Assembly: GCF_000719135.1 (NCBI RefSeq) | Contig: NZ_JOEK01000005.1 | Coordinates: forward strand, 1 to 64,000 | From: Streptomyces avicenniae | Lineage (GTDB): Bacteria; Actinomycetota; Actinomycetes; Streptomycetales; Streptomycetaceae | Length of the DNA: 64,000 nt | Direction of reading: 5' to 3' | Part shown: in pieces, positions 8,053 through 16,631 of the stretch | How positions within the stretch are numbered: position 1 is the stretch's first letter | Layout: every line of letters begins with the position of its first letter | Made by a program: the position numbers and the translations under genes | Notes under the pieces: model-generated | The model's database searches: none | What the model saw: only the letters and a program-made list of their open reading frames with translations | What the model was told of the DNA's origin: nothing

Positions 8053-9407
8053 GAGGTCGCCTCCACGGCACGCCGCACCGCGAGGTGCCCGATGCCCATG
8101 TCGAGACGCAGCTCGACGGTGCCGCCCGCCGCGTCGCCGTCCTGCGGCCCGTAGGTGACGGTCCGTTCCTGGCTGACGCCGCCGAACGAGCGGACGGGGC
8201 CGCCGTCGTCCACGGTGCCGAGCGGGTCGTAGCTGAACGCGCCGACGTCGATCTCGGCGTGGACCTCGACGGTGACGTCGGGCGGCACCAGCACCGTGAC
8301 CTGCCCGGCGCCCGCCTCGACCGAGGTGGTGACGCGCTCGTCGGCGGCGAGGTCGAGGGCCGTCAGGTTGAGCCGCGCGTCGCCGGTGCCGAGGGAGTAC
8401 GCGGGCCGCAGCGCGTCCGCCGACTCGACGCGCCACACGGGCTCGGACCAGCCGGTCGAGATGGTGTCGGGCAGCGCGGCGGCGCCGCCCAGCATCAGCG
8501 CCGTGACGGCCGTCATGAACACCGTGCCGCCGCCGACGCGCCCGGCGAACGCGCTGATCACCAGGCCCGCGCCGAACACGGCGAGCGCCGCCGTGAGGCC
8601 GACGACGAGGGCCGTGCCCAGCGGCTCGCCCTCCCAGGCGAGCGCGGTGCCCGCGACCGCCGCGCACAGGGCGAGGAGCGTCACCAGGACGCCGAGGCGG
8701 AACTCGCGGTGCGGGCTCTCCGCCGGGCACGGCGGCGGGACGCTCTCGCGCGGCGCCAGGACGTGCTCGGGCTGCCGGGGCAGCTCGGCGCGCGCGCCCG
8801 GCACGTGGTCGGCGGGCCCCCACAGGTAGCCCTGGCCGCTCCTGCCGTCCGCCGTCGTGTCACGCCACCACGAGGGCGCGGCGGGCGGCGGGGCCTTCGC
8901 CTCGGGGGGCGCCTCGGCGGCGGCCTGCGCGACGACCGGGTCGCCCGGCTCCCCCGCCGCGCCGCCCCGCACGTCCCGGACCCTGGCCCAGTGGGCGGCG
9001 GCGGCCATCGACGCGAAGACGAGGACGGAGAACCACACGACCTCGCCGGTGTCCGCCAGGGCCGCGAGCAGCAGGCCGCATCCGGCCAGGATCATGAGGA
9101 GCGCGGTCAGCCCAGGGCCCTCGACGCGGCCGGACAGCAGGCGGCGGCCCTCGTTCTCCTCCTCGCGCTCGAAGGGGATGAGGAGCCAGGCCAGGCCGTA
9201 CGCGACGAGGCCGAGGCCGCCGACGACCGACAGCAGCGCGAGCGGCACCCGCAGGATCACCGGGTCGAGCCTGAAGTGCCTGGCCAGGCCGCCGCAGACA
9301 CCGCCGACGACCTTGTGGCGCCTGCTGCGCGTCAGGCGCGTCCACTCGCGCCGTACGCGTGCGGTCGTCGATTCCCCGGCCGGGCCGCCGGTGGTGCGCT
9401 CGCTCAT
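8049..9407 (-). CDS. PspC-domain membrane protein with LiaF/toast-rack-like C-terminus
   Basis: 452 residues. The PspC domain is near the N-terminus (about 30-90): RRHKVVGGVCGGLARHF followed by a membrane helix and GLAWLLIPFERE. More helices follow, then a Pro/Trp-rich cytoplasmic linker, two further helix groups (about 230-320), and a C-terminal beta-rich domain (about 330-452) like the DUF2154/LiaF adhesin fold. PspC proteins sense envelope stress. The neighbour on the other strand, 121 bp away, is a PspC histidine kinase, so the two units probably form one stress-response module. The start at 9407 (MSERTTGG) was preferred to a longer frame that would run into the divergent promoter. Confidence 0.85.
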   Translation of the reverse strand: MSERTTGGPAGESTTARVRREWTRLTRSRRHKVVGGVCGGLARHFRLDPVILRVPLALLSVVGGLGLVAYGLAWLLIPFEREEENEGRRLLSGRVEGPGLTALLMILAGCGLLLAALADTGEVVWFSVLVFASMAAAAHWARVRDVRGGAAGEPGDPVVAQAAAEAPPEAKAPPPAAPSWWRDTTADGRSGQGYLWGPADHVPGARAELPRQPEHVLAPRESVPPPCPAESPHREFRLGVLVTLLALCAAVAGTALAWEGEPLGTALVVGLTAALAVFGAGLVISAFAGRVGGGTVFMTAVTALMLGGAAALPDTISTGWSEPVWRVESADALRPAYSLGTGDARLNLTALDLAADERVTTSVEAGAGQVTVLVPPDVTVEVHAEIDVGAFSYDPLGTVDDGGPVRSFGGVSQERTVTYGPQDGDAAGGTVELRLDMGIGHLAVRRAVEATS

Positions 9408-9528
9408 ACCCCCATGGTCGCGGGCGGCGGACGCGTGCGGAATCCGGGGCGCCCCCGATCCGTCCCTGAGTCCGGCGCCGGGGACACCCCTGATGCCCCC
9501 GGTGGGCCGTTCGTGTGACGATCGGGGT

Positions 9529-10818
9529 ATGACGACCCCCACCGCAGCGCCGGGCACGGCGGACGACGACGCGGCCGTGCGCAAGCTCTACCGCGTCGTG
9601 GAGGGCCGCTGGCTGGGCGGCGTGGCCCAGGGGCTGGCCGGTCACCTGGGGGTGCCGGTGTCCTGGGTGCGGCTGACGTTCTTCGCGCTGGTGATGGCGA
9701 ACGGTCTGGGCGTGCCGCTGTACGGGATCTTCTGGTTCGTCGTCCCGCTGGGCACGCCGGTGCGGCCGGTGCCGCCGCCGCCGACCGGGCTGTCGCGTCT
9801 GCGGCTGCTGCACCACCACGACAAGCAGCAGCTGATGGCGCTGGTGGTGGCCGTCGCGGCGCTGGGCGCGCTGGGCGTCAACCTGCATTTCCCGATCCAG
9901 CCGCAGTACATGTGGCCGCTGCTCGTGGGCGGCATCGGCGCGGCCGTCGTGTGGCGGCAGGCGGACAACGCACGGCGCGCGCAGTGGGCGGCGGCGACGC
10001 GCGACAGCCGCTGGCTGCCGCTGCTGCGCAGCGCGGCGGGCGCGGTGCTGGTGTGCCTGGGGGTCGCGGCGTTCGTGGTGGGGCAGGGGGTGTCGGCGGA
10101 GGCGCTGAGCATCGTGCTCCAGGCGTCGGTGGCGATGGTCGTCGGGATCGCGCTGCTCGTCGGCCCGTACGTGGTGCGGATGGTGCAGGACCTGTCGGAC
10201 GAGCGGACGCTGCGCATCAGGGCGCAGGAGCGCGCCGAGGTGGCCGCGCACATCCATGACTCGGTGCTGCACACGCTGACGCTGATCCAGCGCAACGCGG
10301 AGAAGCCGCGTGAGGTCGCCAGGCTGGCGCGGGCGCAGGAGCGTGACCTGCGGGCGTGGTTGTACAAGTCGGCGGAGCAGCCGGGGCGGGCGGCGGAGCC
10401 GGAGGAGGAGACGGACCGTACGTTCGCCGAGGCGGTGCGGGCGACGGTCGCGGAGGTCGAGGACCATCACGGGGTGCCGATCGAGGTGGTCTGCGTGGGG
10501 GACTGCCCGGTGGACGAGGGGCTGGCGGCGCAGTTGCAGGCCGGGCGTGAGGCGATGGTGAACGCCGCCAAGTACGGTGGCGAGGGCGGTCCTGTGCAGG
10601 TCTTCGCGGAGGTGGAGGGGCGTACCGTCTTCCTGTCGGTCCGCGACCGGGGCCCGGGGTTCGACGTGGACGCGATCCCGGCGGACCGGATGGGTGTGCG
10701 GGAGTCCGTCATCGGGCGTATGCAGCGTCACGGCGGGTCGGCCCGGGTGCGGTCGGCTCCCGGCGAGGGGACCGAGGTGGAACTGACGATGGAGCGGGCG
10801 ATGGAGCGATCGGCATGA
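9529..10818 (+). CDS. PspC-domain sensor histidine kinase (NarL/DesK type)
   Basis: 429 residues. An N-terminal PspC domain (about 15-75: YRVVEGRWLGGVAQGLAGHLG, then a helix ending in FWFVVPLG) is followed by about four more membrane helices (to about 215). The kinase core contains HIHDSVLHTL with the phosphoacceptor H243, as in HisKA_3 kinases, and a HATPase domain with an N-box (REAMVNAAKYGG) and G1 box (VRDRGPGFD). It should phosphorylate the regulator encoded immediately downstream; the genes overlap by four bases. The PspC input links it to envelope stress. The short HATPase and the altered N-box (A-A-K) are normal for this group in Streptomyces. Confidence 0.92.
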   Translation: MTTPTAAPGTADDDAAVRKLYRVVEGRWLGGVAQGLAGHLGVPVSWVRLTFFALVMANGLGVPLYGIFWFVVPLGTPVRPVPPPPTGLSRLRLLHHHDKQQLMALVVAVAALGALGVNLHFPIQPQYMWPLLVGGIGAAVVWRQADNARRAQWAAATRDSRWLPLLRSAAGAVLVCLGVAAFVVGQGVSAEALSIVLQASVAMVVGIALLVGPYVVRMVQDLSDERTLRIRAQERAEVAAHIHDSVLHTLTLIQRNAEKPREVARLARAQERDLRAWLYKSAEQPGRAAEPEEETDRTFAEAVRATVAEVEDHHGVPIEVVCVGDCPVDEGLAAQLQAGREAMVNAAKYGGEGGPVQVFAEVEGRTVFLSVRDRGPGFDVDAIPADRMGVRESVIGRMQRHGGSARVRSAPGEGTEVELTMERAMERSA

Positions 10819-11522
10819 CGGACACTCCTGTCGGCGCGGCGGGCGCCGGGGCGGGCGAGGGACGCAGGGCGCGGGTGGTCCTGGTCGATGACCACCGGAT
10901 GTTCCGGGCCGGGGTGCAGGCGGAGATCGGCCGCACCGAGGAGACGGGCGTCGAGGTGGTCGGCGAGGCGGGTGACGTGGATCAGGCGGTCGCCGCGATC
11001 AAGGCGGCGCGTCCTGACGTCGTGCTGCTGGACGTGCACCTGCCGGGTGGCGGCGGGGTGGAGGTGCTGCGGCGGAGCGCGGAGTTGATCTCGGCGCCGG
11101 AGCGGCCGGTGCGGTTCCTCGCGCTGTCGGTCTCGGACGCGGCGGAGGACGTCATAGGCGTCATCAGGGGCGGGGCGCGCGGCTATGTGACGAAGACGAT
11201 CACCGGGCCCGATCTGGTGGGGGCGATCTTCCAGGTGGCGGACGGGGACGCGGTGTTCTCGCCGCGGCTGGCGGGGTTCGTGCTGGACGCGTTCGCGTCG
11301 TCGGACGCGACGCCGGTGGACGAGGACCTGGACCGGCTGACGCAGCGGGAGCGCGAGGTGCTGCGGCTGATCGCGCGGGGCTACGCGTACAAGGAGGTCG
11401 GCAAGGAGCTGTTCATCTCGGTGAAGACGGTGGAGAGCCACGTCTCGGCCGTGCTGCGCAAGCTCCAGTTGTCGAACCGGCACGAGCTGACCCGCTGGGC
11501 GACGGCGCGCCGTCTGGTCTGA
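10815..11522 (+). CDS. NarL/LuxR-type response regulator
   Basis: 235 residues. The receiver domain (about 15-135) has the acidic pair in VVLVDDH and phosphoacceptor D73 in VLLDVHLP. The C-terminal LuxR helix-turn-helix (about 170-230) reads LTQREREVLRLIARGYAYKEVGKELFISVKTVESHVSAVLRKL. The ATG overlaps the kinase stop (ATGA), so the two are translated together. It probably controls the PspC genes on either side. A perfect hairpin follows 12 bases after the stop. Confidence 0.93.
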   Translation: MTDTPVGAAGAGAGEGRRARVVLVDDHRMFRAGVQAEIGRTEETGVEVVGEAGDVDQAVAAIKAARPDVVLLDVHLPGGGGVEVLRRSAELISAPERPVRFLALSVSDAAEDVIGVIRGGARGYVTKTITGPDLVGAIFQVADGDAVFSPRLAGFVLDAFASSDATPVDEDLDRLTQREREVLRLIARGYAYKEVGKELFISVKTVESHVSAVLRKLQLSNRHELTRWATARRLV

Positions 11523-11534
11523 GCGTGACGCCCG

Positions 11535-11560
11535 CGCGGGCCCGGAGCGCCGGGCCCGCG
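11535..11560. terminator. bidirectional terminator hairpin
   Basis: CGCGGGCCCGG (11535-11545), loop AGCG, and its perfect complement (11550-11560) form an 11-bp stem between convergent genes. No U-tract follows, as is common for actinomycete terminators. Confidence 0.7.
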
Positions 11561-11570
11561 GGGGTGCGTG

Positions 11571-12122
11571 TCAGACGAGGCGGGTGTCGGCCGGGCCGTC
11601 GTCCGGGAGGTGGACGTCGCCCACCGCGACGTTGACCTCGACGACTTCGAGGCCGGTCATGCGTTCGAGCGCCGTGATGACGTTCTCGCGGATCTCGGCG
11701 GCCACCTCGGGGATCGGCACGCCGTACTCCACGACGACGTCGAGGTCGATGGCCGTCTGGCGCTGGCCGACCTCGGCGTGGACGCCGCGCGCGACGTTGG
11801 AGCGCCCGCCGGGGACGCGGTCGCGGGCCGCGCCCAGGGCGCGCGCCAGGCCGCCGCCGCCGAGGGAGTGGACGCCGGTGACCTCGGCCGCCGCCATGCC
11901 GGCGATCTTCTCCACCACTCCGTCGGCGATGGACGTCTGGCCGCGGGTGGCGGCCGGTTCCTCGGGACCGCTGCCGCCGTCGGTGACGGTGGTGGCGCCC
12001 TCGGCGCCCGGCGGGACGCCCGCGCCCGCGGGGCTCTCCGTACGCCCTGGCGGCACCTGTGCGCCGCTCGTCTCCACGCCCTCGGTCCCGTCCGCGGGGA
12101 ACGCCGCCCTCGTCGTGTCCAT
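11571..12122 (-). CDS. Asp23/Gls24-family envelope stress protein
   Basis: 183 residues. A disordered Pro/Gly/Glu-rich N-terminus (1-60) precedes the Asp23 domain (about 65-175): TSIADGVVEKIAGMAAAEVTGVHSLGGG and IDLDVVVEYGVPIPEVAAEIRENVITALERMTGLEVVEVNV. In Firmicutes, Asp23 forms a membrane-associated stress layer; in Streptomyces such genes sit in stress-linked clusters. The start at 12122 has GAGG upstream; a longer frame to 12251 lacks a site and adds unlikely sequence. Confidence 0.85.
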   Translation of the reverse strand: MDTTRAAFPADGTEGVETSGAQVPPGRTESPAGAGVPPGAEGATTVTDGGSGPEEPAATRGQTSIADGVVEKIAGMAAAEVTGVHSLGGGGLARALGAARDRVPGGRSNVARGVHAEVGQRQTAIDLDVVVEYGVPIPEVAAEIRENVITALERMTGLEVVEVNVAVGDVHLPDDGPADTRLV

Positions 12123-12273
12123 CGCTGCCTCACACCCCTCACTCGCCGTGCCCGGTCCGCCAGGCATCACGCGGCACGCCGAATTGTTCCGTATGCGCGC
12201 GGTCCTCGCGATCCCCGCGCCGGACGCCTTCCCCGTACGGGCGCGGATCACCGCGGCGGGTCCTCCCTTCCCG

Positions 12274-12867
12274 TCATCCGGCGCGCACGAAGCCGAGGAG
12301 GCGCCGCAGGGCGGCCCGCGCGTCGGCGAGGTCGCCCGGCCCGTCGGAGGACGCGAGCCACAGCGCGGCCTCGTTCATGGCGCCCGACAGCAGGTGCACG
12401 AGGGGCGCGACGGGCTGCGGCGGGACGACGCCCTCGCGTACGAGGTCGGTGAGGGCGTCCTCCAGGTGCCGGGCGGACGCCTCGCGGTCCATGGCGCGCC
12501 ACTCGTTCCAGCCGAGGACGGCGGGGCCGTCCACGAGCATGATCCGCTGGACCTCGGGGTCGGCGGTCGCGGTGAGGAACTCCTCGCAGCCCGCGACGAG
12601 CCGGTCCCACAGGTCGGCGTGCTGGTCGGCGACGGCGGCGACCCGGCGGCCGACCTCGTCCTGCACGCCCGCCAGGACGGCGCGGAACAGCTCGGCCTTC
12701 CCGGCGAAGTGGTGGTAGAGCGCGCCCTTGGTGACCCCGGCGGCCTCGGTGATCCCGGCGAGGCTCACCTCGGCGTAGCCGCGCTCCGCGAACAGGCGTC
12801 TGCCCTCGCGCAGCAGCACCCGGCGGGTCCGTTCGCGCTGCCGCCCCCTGATGCCGTCCGCCCGCAT
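12274..12867 (-). CDS. TetR-family repressor of the adjacent VOC gene
   Basis: 197 residues. The N-terminal helix-turn-helix (about 8-58) reads RTRRVLLREGRRLFAERGYAEVSLAGITEAAGVTKGALYHHFAGK, a textbook TetR pattern; the remainder is the ligand and dimer domain. It is divergent from a VOC-family gene, with two matching palindromes between them, so it very probably represses both. The start is uncertain: the ATG at 12867 is used here, while an ATG at 12888 would add seven residues but lies inside one of the operators and has no ribosome binding site. Confidence 0.85.
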   Translation of the reverse strand: MRADGIRGRQRERTRRVLLREGRRLFAERGYAEVSLAGITEAAGVTKGALYHHFAGKAELFRAVLAGVQDEVGRRVAAVADQHADLWDRLVAGCEEFLTATADPEVQRIMLVDGPAVLGWNEWRAMDREASARHLEDALTDLVREGVVPPQPVAPLVHLLSGAMNEAALWLASSDGPGDLADARAALRRLLGFVRAG

Positions 12868-12883
12868 CAGCCCACCCCACTTT

Positions 12884-12933
12884 GACATACCGACGGTACG
12901 TGAATACTCTCGCTCACATACCGATGGTATGTG
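12884..12933. promoter_or_regulatory. double TetR operator between the TetR and VOC genes
   Basis: CACATACCGATGGTATGTG (12915-12933) is a perfect palindrome around GAT. GACATACCGACGGTACGTG (12884-12902) is a weaker copy. Their centres are 31 bp apart, close to three helical turns, so two dimers would bind the same face. The sites cover the start region of both divergent genes. Confidence 0.8.
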
Positions 12934-12946
12934 AAAGGTGATCGCC

Positions 12947-13363
12947 ATGCGACTGACCGGTTTCTATCCCGTGATCGGCACCACCGACGTCGCGGAGTCC
13001 CACGACTTCTACACGCGGCTGCTCGGCTTCGAGACGACGTTCGAGGCCGACTGGTACGTCAGCCTCCGGCACACGGCGGACCCGCGCTTCGAGCTGGCCC
13101 TGCTCGACCCCACCCACCCGACCGTCCCCGAGGGCTACCGCGTCCCGGCGCGCGGCCTGCTGCTCAACGTCGAGGTGGCCGACGTGGACGCGGAGTGGGA
13201 GCGGCTCGTCACCCGCGAGGGGCTGCGGCCCGTACTGGCCCTGCGCGACGAGGACTTCGGGCAGCGGCACTTCATCGTGCCCGACCCGAACGGCGTGCTG
13301 ATCGACGTGATCACGCCGATCGCCCCCTCGGCCGACTTCGCGGCGCAGTACACGGGCGCCTGA
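12947..13363 (+). CDS. VOC-family (glyoxalase/bleomycin-resistance fold) protein
   Basis: 138 residues. One vicinal oxygen chelate unit: [24 protein letters not shown] at the N-terminus, [14 protein letters not shown] in the middle, and [19 protein letters not shown] at the C-terminus, with paired beta-alpha-beta modules. The substrate is unknown; this subgroup includes dioxygenase-like and antibiotic-binding proteins. Control by the divergent TetR suggests an inducible detoxification role. The ATG at 12947 is chosen over a GTG nine bases upstream that overlaps the spacing from the operator; AAAGGTG lies upstream. Confidence 0.82.
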   Translation: MRLTGFYPVIGTTDVAESHDFYTRLLGFETTFEADWYVSLRHTADPRFELALLDPTHPTVPEGYRVPARGLLLNVEVADVDAEWERLVTREGLRPVLALRDEDFGQRHFIVPDPNGVLIDVITPIAPSADFAAQYTGA

Positions 13364-13390
13364 TCCCGCCCCGGGCGGGCCGGGGCGGGA
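13364..13390. terminator. terminator hairpin
   Basis: TCCCGCCCCGG (13364-13374) pairs perfectly with 13380-13390 across a five-base loop, directly after the VOC stop and before the convergent ABC permease gene. Confidence 0.7.
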
Positions 13391-13418
13391 CCTGGGGTCA
13401 CCGGGGAGGCGGCGCCGG

Positions 13419-14210
13419 TCAGTCGCTCAGCGCCCGGTAGCGGCGCAGGGCCAGCGCGAGGAAGACCGCCGTCACGAGCACGGGCCACACGTGCGCCATC
13501 AGCAGCGCGTTCTGCTCGATCCAGCTGTCACCGGCGGGCGCCGGGTTGCCGAACAGCTCGCGGACCGCCCCCGCCGTGGAGGACACCGGGTTCCACATCG
13601 CGAGGAAGCCGAGCCAGTCGGGCATCAGGTGCGGCGGGGTGAACACCGACGAGACCATGCCGAGCGGGAACGCGACGGCGAACAGGTTGCCCGCCGCCTC
13701 GATGCTCGGCACCAGCAGCCCGAGCCAGACGCCCACCCAGGTCAGGGCGAAGCGCAGCAGCACCAGCAGCCCGAAGGCGTGCAGCGTCGCGAGGAACCCG
13801 CCGTCCGAGCGCCAGCCGATGACCAGGGCGATGACCGCCATCACCACGAGGTCGAGCGTCGCCTGCGCGATGTCGGCGACGCCGCGTCCGGTCACGACGG
13901 CCGAGGGCGCCATGGGCATGGAGCGGAACCGGTCGAGCACGCCCCGGTCCCGCTCCACCGCCATGACCATGGCGGTGTTGGTGAAGCCGAAGGCCATCGT
14001 CATGGCGAACATGCCCGGCATGGCGTATGCGACGTAGTCCGCGCCGTCGCCGACGTCCATCGCGCTGCCGAAGACGTAGACGAACAGCAGGACCGAGACG
14101 ATCGGGAAGCCGAGCCCCCACGCGAGGAGGGACGGCTGCCTGGACATGTGCAGCAGCTCGCGCCGCACGAGGGTGAGGCAGTCGGCGACCGCCCAGGACA
14201 GCGCGCTCAT
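13419..14210 (-). CDS. ABC-2 type exporter permease (DrrB-like)
   Basis: 263 residues and six membrane helices, with the ABC-2 signature region ([57 protein letters not shown]) near the C-terminus. This is the daunorubicin-resistance permease group. Its ATG overlaps the stop of the ATPase gene upstream by four bases, so the two make one exporter. The divergent TetR gene at 15306 and the double operator in front of the operon suggest induction by a toxic small molecule. No biosynthetic genes are nearby, so the substrate is probably external. Confidence 0.9.
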   Translation of the reverse strand: MSALSWAVADCLTLVRRELLHMSRQPSLLAWGLGFPIVSVLLFVYVFGSAMDVGDGADYVAYAMPGMFAMTMAFGFTNTAMVMAVERDRGVLDRFRSMPMAPSAVVTGRGVADIAQATLDLVVMAVIALVIGWRSDGGFLATLHAFGLLVLLRFALTWVGVWLGLLVPSIEAAGNLFAVAFPLGMVSSVFTPPHLMPDWLGFLAMWNPVSSTAGAVRELFGNPAPAGDSWIEQNALLMAHVWPVLVTAVFLALALRRYRALSD

Positions 14211-15190
14211 GCGGCACCTCCGGCGGCGGTCAGGCGTAGGAACGCCTCGTCGAGCGTCGGGCGCCGCAGGCCGATGTCGGCCACGGGCGTGCCCTCGTCC
14301 TGGAGCGTGCGGGCGACCTCGGTCAGCGCCGCCACCTCGTCGTCCACCGCGGCGTGCACGCGCAGCGCCTCCTCGTCCGTGTCGGGCCCCTCGCCCCGCG
14401 CGACGCGCGCGACGGCCCGCCGCGCGGCCGGGAGCCAGGACGGGTCGGCGACGACGACCTCGATGCGGGCGCCGCCGACCGCGCGCTTGAGCCCGGCGGG
14501 GGTGTCCTCGGTGATCTTGCGGCCGTGGTCGATGACGGCGATGCGATCGGCGAGCCGGTCGGCCTCCTCCAGGTAGTGCGTGGTGAGGATGACGGTGGTG
14601 CCGGTCGCGGTGAGGCCGCGCACGGCGTCCCAGACCTCGCCGCGCCCGCGCGGGTCGAGGCCGGTCGTCGGCTCGTCGAGGAAGAGCACGTCGGGCGCGA
14701 GGATCATGCTGCACGCCAGGTCGAGGCGGCGCCGCATGCCGCCGCTGAAGCCCTTGACCTGCCGGTCAGCGGCCTCCTGGAGCGTGAACGCGGCGATCAG
14801 CTCGTCCGCCCGCGCCCGCGCCGCCGCGCGGCCGAGGTGGAACAGGCGGCCGAACAGCACCAGGTTCTGCCGGGCCGTCACGATCTCGTCCACGGCCGGG
14901 TGCTGCCCGGCGAGCCCTATGCGGCGGCGGACGAGGGCGGGTTCGCGCCGCACGTCATGGCCGCCGACCTCGGCCCGGCCGCCGTCGGGGCGGGTCAGGG
15001 TCGCGAGCATGCGGACGGTGGTGGTCTTGCCCGCGCCGTTCGGCCCGAGCAGGCCGAGGACGGTGCCGCGCCTGACGGCGAGGTCGAGGCCGTCCACGGC
15101 GAGGCGGTCGCCGTAGCGCTTGGTCAGCCCCTCGGCGACGACGGAGTGCTCCGACGCCCCTCGGCGCGCGGAGACGGATGGTACTGGCAC
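14207..15190 (-). CDS. ABC exporter ATPase (DrrA-like)
   Basis: 327 residues, GTG start. Walker A is [10 protein letters not shown], the signature is [12 protein letters not shown] (Met in place of the usual Gln), and Walker B is [12 protein letters not shown], followed by the H-loop ([14 protein letters not shown]). The C-terminal ~85 residues contain the DrrA-type accessory domain ending [13 protein letters not shown]. It energises the permease encoded directly downstream. The N-terminal ~18 residues before [11 protein letters not shown] are extra, so a later start is possible, but no better initiation site is seen. Confidence 0.92.
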   Translation of the reverse strand: MPVPSVSARRGASEHSVVAEGLTKRYGDRLAVDGLDLAVRRGTVLGLLGPNGAGKTTTVRMLATLTRPDGGRAEVGGHDVRREPALVRRRIGLAGQHPAVDEIVTARQNLVLFGRLFHLGRAAARARADELIAAFTLQEAADRQVKGFSGGMRRRLDLACSMILAPDVLFLDEPTTGLDPRGRGEVWDAVRGLTATGTTVILTTHYLEEADRLADRIAVIDHGRKITEDTPAGLKRAVGGARIEVVVADPSWLPAARRAVARVARGEGPDTDEEALRVHAAVDDEVAALTEVARTLQDEGTPVADIGLRRPTLDEAFLRLTAAGGAA

Positions 15191-15222
15191 GCGGATCGGG
15201 CCCCCTTCTGGCCGCCGCCCCG

Positions 15223-15275
15223 ACTGGGTACGGCGTACTCAATGGGACGCCACTGTAGCGTACGGCGTACCCAGT
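15223..15275. promoter_or_regulatory. inverted pair of TetR operators
   Basis: ACTGGGTACGGCGTAC (15223-15238) and its near-exact reverse complement GTACGGCGTACCCAGT (15260-15275) flank the space between the exporter operon and the tetR gene. Each contains the inner palindrome GTAC-GGC-GTAC, and their centres are 32 bp apart (three turns). The arrangement fits repression of both divergent units by the TetR protein encoded at 15306. Confidence 0.8.
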
Positions 15276-15305
15276 GGCGAGGGGGTTCGTTAGACTGCGC
15301 GCACC

Positions 15306-16082
15306 ATGGAGTCGGTACACAGCGGCGGCGGCGACATCAGCCGGAGTCTCGAACTGATGTGGCACGGCCGGGAGACCGCCGCGCGCGGCCCGCGGCCGGG
15401 CCTGACGCTGGACGGCATCGTGACCGCCGCTGTCGCGCTCGCCGACCGGGAGGGCATCGGCGCGCTGTCGATGCGCAAGGTCGCGGCGGAACTCGGCGTC
15501 GGCACCATGTCGCTCTACCGCTACGTCCCCGGCAAGGCCGAGCTGCTCGACCTGATGCTCGACCACATGAACGCCCCGGGGGACGACCCGGAGAACCACC
15601 GGGGCAAGGACTGGCGCACCATCATGGAGCTGATCGCCGAGGGCACCTACCGCCTCTACCTCGACCACCCGTGGCTGCTCCAGGTCAACCAGTCGCGCCC
15701 GCTGCTCGGCCCGAACGCGATGCTCGGCTTCGAGTTCTCGCTCGCCGGGCTCACCGGCCTCGGGCTGAGCGGCCAGGAGAAGGTCCAGCTCATCATGACC
15801 GTGGACTCCTACGTGACCGGCATGGCCCGCTACCACGTGCTGCGCGAGCAGGCGAGACGCGAGACCGGCGTCAGCGACGAGGAGTTCTGGGAGCAGCAGG
15901 GCCCGTTGATGGCGACGGCCTACGAGACCGGCCGTTACCCGGAGGTGTTCGGGCTCGCGGAGGACTCGTTCGCCATGGGCGCCGAGGAGTCGATGCGCTG
16001 CGGGCTCGCGCTGGTGCTCGACGGGTGCGCGGCGCTCATCGCGGCGCGCGGCGGCGCGGCGGGTGACCGCGCCGCGGACTGA
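15306..16082 (+). CDS. TetR-family repressor of the ABC exporter (TetR_C class)
   Basis: 258 residues. A short lead (1-30) precedes the helix-turn-helix (about 32-85): LTLDGIVTAAVALADREGIGALSMRKVAAELGVGTMSLYRYVPGK. The C-terminal part has the TetR_C tetracycline-repressor-like pattern (DHPWLLQVNQSRPLLGPN, then FEFSLAGLTGLGLS). Such regulators commonly control divergent drug exporters, as here. TAGACT (15291-15296) is nine bases before the ATG, so the mRNA may be leaderless or nearly so. Its operator sits between -30 and -85 of its own start, so autoregulation is likely. Confidence 0.9.
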   Translation: MESVHSGGGDISRSLELMWHGRETAARGPRPGLTLDGIVTAAVALADREGIGALSMRKVAAELGVGTMSLYRYVPGKAELLDLMLDHMNAPGDDPENHRGKDWRTIMELIAEGTYRLYLDHPWLLQVNQSRPLLGPNAMLGFEFSLAGLTGLGLSGQEKVQLIMTVDSYVTGMARYHVLREQARRETGVSDEEFWEQQGPLMATAYETGRYPEVFGLAEDSFAMGAEESMRCGLALVLDGCAALIAARGGAAGDRAAD

Positions 16083-16163
16083 CGGGCGCGCGTGTTCCGC
16101 CGTACGGGGGCGCGGTGTTACGTTCCGTGCGGCGGGGCGGCCTACGGCGGGGGGACGGCGGAC

Positions 16164-16631
16164 ATGGGGTCAGGACGCGGGCTCGCGCTCGCCGGGGCGC
16201 TGCTCGCGGCGGCCCTGCTCTCCGGCTGCGGCTCGGGCGGCGGCGGCGAGGGTGACGACGGCGCGCCGCCGACCGGCGCCGGGCCGGCGGCGGAGCTGCT
16301 GACCGTCAGCGTCGCGGGCGGACTGGCGGGCGGCCCCGGGGTGTTCCTGGCCGTCGCGGCGGACGGCGGGCTGACGACGGTGGCCGGGACGGGCGCCGAG
16401 GTCGCGGAGGACGCGCTGCCGCCCGGCGACCTCGCGACGCTGACCGGGCTGCTGGAGGACGGCGGGTTCACCGCCCTGCCGCCGCAGACGTACGACACGC
16501 CCGCGCCGGACGCGTACCACTACACGTTCGTGCACGACGGGCGCTACGTGATGGCGGACGACGCCAGCCTCACGCCGCCGCTGGACGAGGTCGTCGCGGT
16601 GCTGGGGCCCTACCTCAGCGCCGCCGGGTGA
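16164..16631 (+). CDS. small lipoprotein, function unknown
   Basis: 155 residues. The signal peptide LALAGALLAAALLSGC ends in a lipobox (L-S-G-C), followed by a Gly/Asp-rich spacer. The mature part (about 45-155) is an alpha/beta domain with GLAGGPGVFLAVAADGGLTTV and YTFVHDGRYVMADDASL. I recognise no named family; it resembles short Streptomyces lipoproteins that look like proteinase-inhibitor or PepSY-type folds, but I cannot place it. Its stop overlaps the 3' end of the convergent gene by 17 bases. The start at 16164 is the only one that places the signal peptide at the N-terminus. Confidence 0.7.
   Translation: MGSGRGLALAGALLAAALLSGCGSGGGGEGDDGAPPTGAGPAAELLTVSVAGGLAGGPGVFLAVAADGGLTTVAGTGAEVAEDALPPGDLATLTGLLEDGGFTALPPQTYDTPAPDAYHYTFVHDGRYVMADDASLTPPLDEVVAVLGPYLSAAG

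Noticed and set aside
8085..9518. 477-codon plus-strand open frame
   Set aside because: Antisense to the PspC gene and runs through its promoter; low-complexity translation.
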